A stretch of 8,940 nucleotides of DNA from Bacteroidales bacterium (GTDB lineage Bacteria > Bacteroidota > Bacteroidia > Bacteroidales > UBA932). Shown one piece after another: positions 1 to 6,052 of the stretch (positions are counted from its first letter, which is position 1; each line of letters begins with the position of its first letter). Under the pieces are notes generated by a model that worked only from the letters and a program-made list of their open reading frames with translations, did no database searches and was not told where the DNA came from. The translations under genes and the position numbers were made by a program. Where the stretch lies: NCBI GenBank assembly GCA_017548805.1, contig JAFYZE010000173.1, positions 1 to 8,940 on the forward strand. The letters are read 5' to 3'.

Positions 1-371
1 AGACCCTCGTCCTGGAAGAAGTTCTCCGCGAAGCGCGGAATGTCGTGCATCAGTATGAACAGCGCCGCAACGGGGATCAATGCCTGTACATAGGGAACGA
101 AGCGGGGCATCCTGTCATAGAGCCCCTTCGCCTTGATGTTCCACATATAGATGTAGAAAGTGATGAATTCACCGAAGATGATTGCGAAATCATTCCTCAG
201 GCATCCGTACAGGAACATTATCATCGAGCCTATGGTGCTGAAAACCCAGTACAGGGTGGGGGACTCGACGGTCTTGTTCTTCTCGGACAGGTACCACTGG
301 ACGAATATCCGCCCGAAATAGAATATCTGGGCGGACAATCCTATGCAGTATATCCAGAACGGGCTGTCCAT
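1..371 (-). CDS. LAB_N-type small membrane protein (lipid-A-disaccharide synthase N-terminal domain family), 3' end outside window
   Basis: The first 123 codons are visible and the reading frame runs off the left edge. The predicted protein starts MDSPFWIYCI and has hydrophobic segments at about residues 5-24, 42-60, 62-80 and 93-109. The stretch FYFGRIFVQWYLSEK (17-31) followed by SPTLYWVFSTIG (37-48) and MFLYGCLRND (52-61) matches the LAB_N family signature (R-x-x-x-QW-x-x-SE, then a P-x-x-[FY]W-x-x-S segment). Family knowledge: LAB_N proteins are small inner-membrane proteins. They occur fused to LpxB or beside polyprenyl-phosphate glycosyltransferases and ArnT-like transferases, suggesting a role in lipid A or glycolipid modification. 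The start is well fixed: an in-frame TAG, the stop of the upstream glycosyltransferase, lies only 3 bases before the ATG. Co-expression with that glycosyltransferase is therefore nearly certain. No catalytic residues can be named and the exact function is unknown. Confidence 0.85.
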   Translation of the reverse strand, partial: MDSPFWIYCIGLSAQIFYFGRIFVQWYLSEKNKTVESPTLYWVFSTIGSMIMFLYGCLRNDFAIIFGEFITFYIYMWNIKAKGLYDRMPRFVPYVQALIPVAALFILMHDIPRFAENFFQDEG

Positions 372-374
372 GGG

Positions 375-1109
375 CTAGACGAGGTCTGATTCGCCGACCT
401 TATAGTTGATGTAGCGTGGCTTCATCCAGCGGTATGCGAAGCAGTCCGCGAATGGTCCAGCCAGACGGTTCCACAAGTGGAACTTGGATTTGCCCGCAGT
501 ACGCGGGAAATGCCGGACCGGCACCTGCTTGTAGCAGCCGCCGTCCTGGAGCAATACAAGTGCCGGCAGGAAGCGGTGCATCCCCTTGAAAAGGGGCAGG
601 CGTTTCGCCGCGCCGGTATGCAGGACCTTAAGCGGGCACCCGGTGTCCGTGGCCCCGTCATGGGTCATCATGCGGCGGAAACCGTTGGCGAACTTCGACT
701 GGAAGCGCTTGAAAGGCGTGTCCTTGCGGTTGGCGCGGATGCCTGTGACCATCGTGTAGTCCGCAATATGCTCCAGGAGGAGATTGAAATCCTCAGGAGC
801 CGTCTGCAAGTCGGCGTCCATGTAGCCGAGGTATTCCGATTCGGTGTAGTCGATGCCCGCCTTGAGGGCGGCGCTCAGCCCGGCGTTCTTTACGAATCCG
901 ATATGGAAGAAGTCCGGATTGCGCGCGCATATCTCACGCAGGCGCTCCGCGCTGGCATCCGTAGACCCGTCGTCGACGAAAAGCACGCATGCTTTCTCAC
1001 GGCATTCCGGGAGGAATGCGGCAAGCCTTTCCTCCAAAGTATGTATGTTATCCTCCTCGTTGAAAACGGGGACTATGATGGTAAATCTGTAATCGGCGGT
1101 CTTGTTCAT
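375..1109 (-). CDS. Glycosyltransferase family 2 (polyprenyl-phosphate-sugar synthase/ArnC-like, without membrane helices)
   Basis: A 244-residue GT-A fold enzyme. Visible motifs are FTIIVPVFNEEDNI (9-22), the nucleotide-binding FVDDGSTD (44-51), KNAGLSAALKAGID (74-87), the metal-binding YMDADLQ (96-102), DTGCPLKV (155-162) and RTAGKSKF (203-210). These are typical of the DPM1/ArnC/GtrB group, which moves a sugar from a nucleotide donor to a polyprenyl phosphate at the inner face of the cytoplasmic membrane. The C-terminal transmembrane pair of GtrB and ArnC is absent, so the protein is probably soluble or peripheral. The reading frame extends 28 codons upstream, but that stretch overlaps the previous gene. 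The chosen ATG (MNKTADYRF) forms an ATGA overlap with the upstream stop, implying translational coupling, and has no Shine-Dalgarno. The following LAB_N gene starts 3 bases after the stop. The pair suggests lipid A or other glycolipid decoration; the sugar cannot be told from sequence. Confidence 0.9.
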   Translation of the reverse strand: MNKTADYRFTIIVPVFNEEDNIHTLEERLAAFLPECREKACVLFVDDGSTDASAERLREICARNPDFFHIGFVKNAGLSAALKAGIDYTESEYLGYMDADLQTAPEDFNLLLEHIADYTMVTGIRANRKDTPFKRFQSKFANGFRRMMTHDGATDTGCPLKVLHTGAAKRLPLFKGMHRFLPALVLLQDGGCYKQVPVRHFPRTAGKSKFHLWNRLAGPFADCFAYRWMKPRYINYKVGESDLV

Positions 1110-2923
1110 TTCGTGTGTTTGTCGACGGTCTCGGCGATGTCCTCCACAGGCCTGTCGGCATAGAGGGCGAATGTGCTCTTGCACAAAGGACATGCCGTAA
1201 CGATCGTATCCGGGTCGCCTTCCGTGAGATTGTGCAAGGCGTTCCGGGTCATGTCTTCACGCTTGTCGAATCCGAGCGTCAGGCTTCCGAGGCTGCCTCC
1301 GCAGCATATGCTCATATCCCTGTTCTTCTCGGCTTCGACGAGCTCGCCTGTCTGGTTGAGGAGCTCCCTCGGCTGCTCGTATATTCCGCTGCCACGGCCA
1401 AGCTCGCACGGGTCGTGATAGACCATGCTTCCGTTGCCACCTTCCAAAATGAGCCTTCCGGCACGGACAAGCTCGAGCATGTATTCGGTATGGTGCACCA
1501 CGCGTATGCCTTCGAGCTTGTATTGCTCACGGAAGATCTTGTAGCAGATGGGGCAGGAGAGTACGAGGGTGCCGGCTCCGCTGGCCTTGATGATCTCCTT
1601 ATTCTTGCGTATCAGCTGGCGGGCCTGGTCGAAGCGTCCGGCCATGAGTATGGGCCGTCCGCAACACAGGCCGCCGTCCTTGTCCATGAAGGCATAGTCC
1701 ACGCCTGCCTTGCGGAATACGGACTCCATGGCCCGGCTGATGGCCGGAGTGAGCTGCGTCATGCAGCCTGCGAAATACAGGACCCTGTCATTCGAGGGTT
1801 CTGCGGAAACGGCATCCTTTATCTTGGATATGTCAATGTCGGAATAGTCCTGGTCCAGGCCATATTTACGGATGGAACGTTGTGCGATTCGCATCTGGGG
1901 GCCGTCCACTCCAACCTGGCACACGGCGGTACACTTGCCGCAGAGCAGGCATTTGTCGCTGATCTCTTCGACCCTCTCTTCATTCTTGCGCCTGATGTTG
2001 CGGTTGAGGTAGACTGTAGTATCCTTGATGTTGGCTTTCTTGATGCTCATCGGACATGCGTCGATGCAGACTCCGCAATTCGGGCAGCTATAGACCTGCG
2101 CCTTGGCAAAGCCCTTGCGCGCGTGCTTGATCGTGAGTCCGGCATTGCGGAAAGGGATCAGCAGCATCTCGGCAGGGATGTGCATGTAGCGGGTGAAGGG
2201 CAGGACGCACATGAAGATGCAGAGGCAGATGGAATACGCCCACCAGGTAGGCAGCATGTTCATCTCGTCTCCGAGGAAAGCCTTGAACATCATGTTCATG
2301 GGAATGGTCAGGAACGAGCCTCCGCTGATATGCGCCGTAAAACTCTCCGCAAGCAGTCGAAGAGGGAAGATCAGCCAGAGCGAGTACAACCCGACGCGGT
2401 CCAGAAGGGTTGGCTTCGTTGTCCTGCGCATTCCGAACAGGCGCGAACGGACCCTCTTGATGATGGCCAGTGCGATGCCGCTGAGCACGACGAGCAGGAA
2501 GAAGTCCATCAGAAAGAAGAAGATGGCTCCGCGCAGCGTGTATTCGTTCTCAGCGACAAAATAGTTGAAGAATATCGGGTAGTAGAAGAGCTTTACCCTG
2601 TGGGGCATGTAAATGAAGCATTCTATATGTCCGAGGAGTATCAGCATGAACCATCCGAACGCGATGCTGGAATGCATGTAGCCCAGAAGCTTGTTGCGCT
2701 TCCATAGCTTGACATGGATCAAACAGTTGAGGAACAAGTCCTTGAGATTCTTCCAGATGGTCTTGGAGGTGATGAGAGACAGGAAAAACTTCTTCTTGTC
2801 TTCGGCATCCAGCTGCAGGATCAGGCGTATCGCCCCGATGATGCAGTATCCCAGGACAAAGGCCATTCCAATGAGGAAGGGGATTACGAAGGGATCGAAG
2901 CCCGATGCAAAACGGTCAATCAT
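1106..2923 (-). CDS. Membrane-bound Fe-S oxidoreductase, HdrE-HdrD fusion (DsrMK/EMO-like)
   Basis: A 605-residue protein in three parts. The N-terminal part (1-250) is a NarI/HdrE-like cytochrome b-type membrane domain with hydrophobic helices near 11-37, 83-102, 132-154, 178-193 and 228-242. Candidate haem-ligand histidines include H70, H84, H99, H198 and H248. The middle has two 4Fe-4S motifs: C280, C283, C286, C290 and C325, C328, C331, C335. The C-terminal half has two complete CCG domains: C387/C420-C421/C457-C460 and C506/C540-C541/C578-C581. Their spacing fits the five-cysteine noncubane 4Fe-4S motif of HdrB/HdrD. Family knowledge: this plan resembles HdrDE and DsrMK, and bacterial FadF/EMO proteins (ETF:menaquinone oxidoreductase), which exchange electrons with a membrane quinone or methanophenazine pool. 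The start overlaps the previous stop as ATGA and has an AAGGAGG seven bases upstream. Partner and substrate are inferred only; no Etf genes are visible. Confidence 0.88.
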   Translation of the reverse strand: MIDRFASGFDPFVIPFLIGMAFVLGYCIIGAIRLILQLDAEDKKKFFLSLITSKTIWKNLKDLFLNCLIHVKLWKRNKLLGYMHSSIAFGWFMLILLGHIECFIYMPHRVKLFYYPIFFNYFVAENEYTLRGAIFFFLMDFFLLVVLSGIALAIIKRVRSRLFGMRRTTKPTLLDRVGLYSLWLIFPLRLLAESFTAHISGGSFLTIPMNMMFKAFLGDEMNMLPTWWAYSICLCIFMCVLPFTRYMHIPAEMLLIPFRNAGLTIKHARKGFAKAQVYSCPNCGVCIDACPMSIKKANIKDTTVYLNRNIRRKNEERVEEISDKCLLCGKCTAVCQVGVDGPQMRIAQRSIRKYGLDQDYSDIDISKIKDAVSAEPSNDRVLYFAGCMTQLTPAISRAMESVFRKAGVDYAFMDKDGGLCCGRPILMAGRFDQARQLIRKNKEIIKASGAGTLVLSCPICYKIFREQYKLEGIRVVHHTEYMLELVRAGRLILEGGNGSMVYHDPCELGRGSGIYEQPRELLNQTGELVEAEKNRDMSICCGGSLGSLTLGFDKREDMTRNALHNLTEGDPDTIVTACPLCKSTFALYADRPVEDIAETVDKHTK

Positions 2924-3255
2924 TTCTCTTCCTCCTTATATATGCGGCATAGGGAAAGGATCAGATGCCTTGTGTTGATACCCCTGGGGCAGACCATGGA
3001 ACATTTGCCGCAAAGCATGCAGCTCTTGAGCAGCCTGGCAGCCTCCATTTCCTTTCCACGCTGTATATCCAGAATAACCTTGCGAACACTCATCCCCGTC
3101 CAGGGACCGGCCGTGCAGGTGGCGGAGCAGCTGCCGCACGCCATGCATTTCTTCGCATCCGGCTCGACTTCACAAAGCCGCTCGTATAGCGAGAAATCGA
3201 CCTTGTCAAGGTTCATCGTCGAACTTGGCGATATGCTGAAACCGAACTCCATCAT
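2920..3255 (-). CDS. hdrC: HdrC-like ferredoxin subunit (second copy, short form)
   Basis: A 111-residue soluble protein with two 4Fe-4S motifs, CMACGSCSATC (C37, C40, C43, C47) and CMLCGKCSMVCP (C79, C82, C85, C89). The linker between them (about SVRKVILDIQRGKE, 56-69) has the usual HdrC form. Family role: HdrC carries electrons between the HdrA flavin hub and a CCG-domain catalytic subunit. Lying between the HdrA-like gene and the membrane HdrE-HdrD fusion, it probably wires those two together. Two adjacent ATG codons are possible starts (MMEF); the first overlaps the HdrA-like stop as ATGA. Its own stop overlaps the next start in the same way. It is distinct from the larger HdrC-like protein at the start of the cluster (5348-6049). 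Confidence 0.88.
   Translation of the reverse strand: MMEFGFSISPSSTMNLDKVDFSLYERLCEVEPDAKKCMACGSCSATCTAGPWTGMSVRKVILDIQRGKEMEAARLLKSCMLCGKCSMVCPRGINTRHLILSLCRIYKEEEK
2931..2937 (-). promoter_or_regulatory. Strong Shine-Dalgarno for the HdrE-HdrD fusion gene
   Basis: The minus strand reads AAGGAGG here, followed by seven bases and the ATG at 2923. It lies inside the end of the upstream HdrC-like gene. It stands out because none of the other starts in the window has a comparable ribosome binding site, as is usual in Bacteroidota. It supports the chosen start and may raise membrane-subunit translation independently of coupling. Confidence 0.7.
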
Positions 3256-4271
3256 TGCTGCGATACGAGATAGTTGTGTATGGCGAGAGCGACCGCACGG
3301 GCTTCGGCGGCCGTTTCCGGAACAGTCTTGGCTCCAGTTGCCGTTCCTGCAAGGAAGACTCCCTTGGAATCTGTCTCTATGATATTGAGGATGTTGTCCT
3401 TGCTCTTCAGGAATCCGTCGGAGTCTGTCGTGACCTGTACCAGCGAAGCTGTCTGCACAGCCTCCCTGTTGCAGACTATTCCGGCCATCAGGACAAGCAG
3501 GTCAAGCGTGATTTTGGCAGGCTTGCCGGACAGGGTGTCCTCTGTCTTGACAATGACCTGTCCCTGGAGGTTCTCGCTGACCTCGGACACGCGGCCGCGG
3601 ATGAAGTGTATGCCGCTCTCCATCTGGGCCTTGATGTAAAAGTCCTCGTATTTCTTGCCGAAGAGCCTGAGGTCCATATAGAAACAGTAGATCTCTGCAT
3701 CTGGGAAGCGCTCCTTCATCTCCATCGCCTGCTTGATGGCGGTAATGCAGCAGACCTTGGAGCACTGCTGGTTGCCGGCCTTGACGTCGCGGGAGCCCAC
3801 GCAATGGACGAAACCGACCTTCTTGATGTCCTTGCCTGTTATCCTCTTGTCATCTCCGGTATTGAACCACTGCTCTAGGTCGCGGTTCGTCATGACCTGG
3901 TCGTATATGCCGTAGCCGTACTCCTCCTTCTTGGAGGCGTCGAAAAGATCGAAGCCCGTGGCAAGGAGTATGGCCTTGCATATGACATTGACTCCGTTGG
4001 AGAACATCACATTGTAACCCATCTTCATCTTATTGATGAAGGACACTTCCGTCTCCAGGAAAATGTTGGCCTCTTTTATTTGTCCGGCCAGGTTTTCAAT
4101 CACCTCTCGGGCGAGGGTCATATCGGGAAACAGACAGTGCCAGTCGGCGACATGTCCGCCCAGGTGGTCTGTTTTTTCAACTAGGATGGGCTTGTAGCCC
4201 AGCATAAGCAGCTGCCTTGCTGCTTCCATTCCGGCGATTCCTCCGCCGACGATTACGATGTTGTCTTTCAT
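3252..4271 (-). CDS. hdrA: HdrA/QmoA-like FAD-dependent electron-transfer hub (short form)
   Basis: A 339-residue flavoprotein. The N-terminus has the FAD-binding Rossmann motif IVIVGGGIAGMEAA (5-18) with the acidic end of the second strand at E32. Then follow HLGGH (36-40), ILLATGFDLFD (101-111), HCVGSRD (156-162), and a cysteine set C157, C170, C174, C175 (C-x12-C-x3-CC), as in the HdrA family, where it binds a 4Fe-4S cluster. Near the C-terminus GVFLAGTATGAKTVPETAAE (304-323) is the second FAD contact. Methanogen HdrA is about twice as long and carries extra ferredoxin domains, which are missing here. This form is closer in size to QmoA or the core of HdrA. The gene begins 1 base after the HdrB-like stop (TGA-A-ATG) and overlaps the next gene as ATGA. 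It probably bridges the HdrB/HdrC pair and the membrane subunit; whether it bifurcates electrons is unknown. Confidence 0.9.
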   Translation of the reverse strand: MKDNIVIVGGGIAGMEAARQLLMLGYKPILVEKTDHLGGHVADWHCLFPDMTLAREVIENLAGQIKEANIFLETEVSFINKMKMGYNVMFSNGVNVICKAILLATGFDLFDASKKEEYGYGIYDQVMTNRDLEQWFNTGDDKRITGKDIKKVGFVHCVGSRDVKAGNQQCSKVCCITAIKQAMEMKERFPDAEIYCFYMDLRLFGKKYEDFYIKAQMESGIHFIRGRVSEVSENLQGQVIVKTEDTLSGKPAKITLDLLVLMAGIVCNREAVQTASLVQVTTDSDGFLKSKDNILNIIETDSKGVFLAGTATGAKTVPETAAEARAVALAIHNYLVSQQ

Positions 4272-4272
4272 T

Positions 4273-5343
4273 TCAGCAGCATTTCAGGACAGTGGGAAGT
4301 CCAGGTTTCATTATCTCCTTGCCATTCAGACCTAGATACTTGGTCTTGGAATTGTACGGAATCCCGATCTTCTCAAGAAGGGGTTCCACTGCGACTTGAT
4401 GGATTTGGAGTCCGAGATCCCAGGGGTCGAAGCCCAGCACGAGGCCCGCCACCTCTTCATATGTGAGAGCGGGAATGCCGTAGCCGTTCTGCCCATAAGT
4501 CTTTCCTTCCATCTCGGAGATGACATATTGCCAGCGGTCGAGGAAATACGGGCACCCTGGACAGTTGGTGATGATCATGTCGGGATGATAAGGTTCCATC
4601 GACTCGAACTTCTTGTGGGTGTTGGATACGCTGTAGCCTCGGTTGGCCCGTACGAGATACTGCCTGAAACCGAAGCCGCAGCAATGCCTGCGCTCGGGAT
4701 AGTCTATAACATGCCCTCCCCAGGACTCGACCATTCCGCTGAGTACGCAGGGGTATTCAGCACCGCCGATACCCTTGTGGGGGAACATCTTTGAATAGTG
4801 GCAGCCAATATGTTCTACAACGCGCAGGGGCTCTCCGGTCACTCCGTCGACAAGGTGGAACTTCGCCATACCGGCAATATCGTCCCTGAATTTGTACACA
4901 AGGTCGCTGGCATGGGCAACATACTTCGGAATGTCGAACTCGCGCCTGCAGGCCTTCCATAGATTCTCCCGGATCTTTGCCTCCAGTTCGGGGAACTCCC
5001 GCCAGGTCTCGATGATCTCGGTATAGTTTCCAAAAGAAGTGATGCAGGAAGTAACCAGATTCTTGTATCCAGCTTCCTTCATCAAGGCGAATTGCCTTGC
5101 AACGATGGTCATGGCAGTCTCTTGGGGAATGGTGTCGCTGTGATATGCGATTCCTCCGCATGTAGTATGATGCTCTGTCTCGTAAATATCCTTCCCGAGA
5201 AGGTCCCGGCATATCTTCAGGAAATACTTCTCCGACGCGGGGAAGAAACTCTGCCGTATGCAACTGCGGACATAGAACCAATGGTCGTCCGGGATTTCTT
5301 TCTGGTAGTCGGACCAGATTTTCTGCTTTCCTTGGTATATCAT
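4273..5343 (-). CDS. hdrB: HdrB-like CCG-domain protein with degenerate first CCG domain
   Basis: A 356-residue cytoplasmic protein. The second CCG domain is complete: EHIGCHYSKMFP (C181), RRHCCGFGF (C221, C222) and TNCPGCPYF (C261, C264), the noncubane 4Fe-4S site that cleaves heterodisulfides in HdrB. The first domain keeps only C28, C62 and C100; the first cysteine of the CC pair is T61 and the last of CxxC is S103 (TTCGG and SCITS). The 92-residue tail after the second CxxC ends in the pair KCC. In HdrABC the B subunit is the catalytic subunit for CoM-S-S-CoB, which Bacteroidota are not known to make, so another disulfide or thiol, or pure electron transfer, is likely. The gene begins 4 bases after its HdrC-like partner. 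Confidence 0.85.
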   Translation of the reverse strand: MIYQGKQKIWSDYQKEIPDDHWFYVRSCIRQSFFPASEKYFLKICRDLLGKDIYETEHHTTCGGIAYHSDTIPQETAMTIVARQFALMKEAGYKNLVTSCITSFGNYTEIIETWREFPELEAKIRENLWKACRREFDIPKYVAHASDLVYKFRDDIAGMAKFHLVDGVTGEPLRVVEHIGCHYSKMFPHKGIGGAEYPCVLSGMVESWGGHVIDYPERRHCCGFGFRQYLVRANRGYSVSNTHKKFESMEPYHPDMIITNCPGCPYFLDRWQYVISEMEGKTYGQNGYGIPALTYEEVAGLVLGFDPWDLGLQIHQVAVEPLLEKIGIPYNSKTKYLGLNGKEIMKPGLPTVLKCC

Positions 5344-5347
5344 AGAT

Positions 5348-6049
5348 CTATTCTTCGTTGTTTAGATGCCCCGGGGAGCAATGGTTGAAAGTATAAGCTG
5401 TGTACTCCTCGATGCTCATGCCCATCTCTTCGGCCTTGGCCCTTGAATACTTTTCTACAAGTTCAAGGCGCTCAGTGCCGCCGCTGACATCATAGATGGC
5501 CTTCAGCTCGTCAAGATCCTCCTGTGGGATCCGGCGCAGGACTCCCGGTCCCTTACCTTGATAGTTCGCTCCCAATCTGCCGTAGACTTCTTCCTTGTTC
5601 TTAAGTACCCAGTCGAAGACGGGCCCGGACTCGGGATGGTCCGCATAGGCGAACGTGGCGGGATGGACACAGTAACCATAGTTGAGGACATTCCCGTTCA
5701 AGGCCTTGGTGAGGGGATAGACTTGACGTCCCTTCTCCGAACAAGTGAAATAACCCATCTTGATGGAGAGATTGCGCAGGGCCATGATCACGAGGCCGGC
5801 GCCGTTCTTGCGCGGACAGCGGGTGACACAGGACATGCACTCGCCGCAATACCAGATGGTTTCGCTCTTGAGCAGAGCTTCTATCTCAGCATCATCCTTT
5901 CGCTGGACGGTATCCACGATCTTGCGGGGATCGTAGCGGTAAAACTCTGCCGCAGGACATATCGCGGTGCAGGTACCGCAGTTAATACAGGTTTTCAAGC
6001 CTTCCTTGAGCCGATAGTCTTTGGAAAGCTCGTCGAACAGTTTTCCCAT
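5348..6049 (-). CDS. hdrC: HdrC-like ferredoxin subunit (first copy, long form)
   Basis: A 233-residue protein with two 4Fe-4S motifs near the N-terminus: CINCGTCTAICPA (C21, C24, C27, C31) and YCGECMSCVTRCPR (C68, C71, C74, C78). The spacer has the HdrC-typical DPRKIVDTVQRKDD (40-53). The C-terminal 130 residues are not ferredoxin-like and carry isolated cysteines C103, C127 and C224, so it is longer than a minimal HdrC. Followed at 4 bases by the HdrB-like gene, it is the natural electron-transfer partner of that protein. It starts 3 bases after the stop of the DUF853 ATPase gene (TAA-AAC-ATG), without a Shine-Dalgarno. Role: cytoplasmic electron wire within the Hdr-like complex. Confidence 0.88.
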   Translation of the reverse strand: MGKLFDELSKDYRLKEGLKTCINCGTCTAICPAAEFYRYDPRKIVDTVQRKDDAEIEALLKSETIWYCGECMSCVTRCPRKNGAGLVIMALRNLSIKMGYFTCSEKGRQVYPLTKALNGNVLNYGYCVHPATFAYADHPESGPVFDWVLKNKEEVYGRLGANYQGKGPGVLRRIPQEDLDELKAIYDVSGGTERLELVEKYSRAKAEEMGMSIEEYTAYTFNHCSPGHLNNEE

Positions 6050-6052
6050 GTT

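Noticed and set aside
45..389. A 114-codon plus-strand open frame at the left end
   Set aside because: The minus strand encodes a convincing LAB_N membrane protein over the same bases and the plus-strand product has no family features.
477..1163. A 228-codon plus-strand open frame opposite the glycosyltransferase
   Set aside because: The minus strand carries clear GT2 motifs; this frame has none and overlaps two real genes.
1110..1193. A longer 272-residue form of the glycosyltransferase starting at 1193
   Set aside because: The extra 28 residues are arginine- and histidine-rich, overlap the previous gene and are absent from the GT2 fold; the ATGA start at 1109 fits better.
1115..2707. A 530-codon open frame on the plus strand, opposite the membrane HdrE-HdrD gene
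   Set aside because: Its translation shows no recognisable domain, while the opposite strand encodes four Fe-S/CCG motifs with exact cysteine spacing. It is a mirror of codon bias in the real gene.
2714..3382. A 222-codon plus-strand open frame crossing three minus-strand genes
   Set aside because: It spans the tightly overlapped junctions of real Hdr-like genes and has no motif; a shadow.
3252..6049. A true methanogen-type heterodisulfide reductase
   Set aside because: HdrA lacks the extra ferredoxin domains, the HdrB-like protein has a degenerate CCG domain and Bacteroidota are not known to make CoM-S-S-CoB, so only an Hdr-like label is justified.
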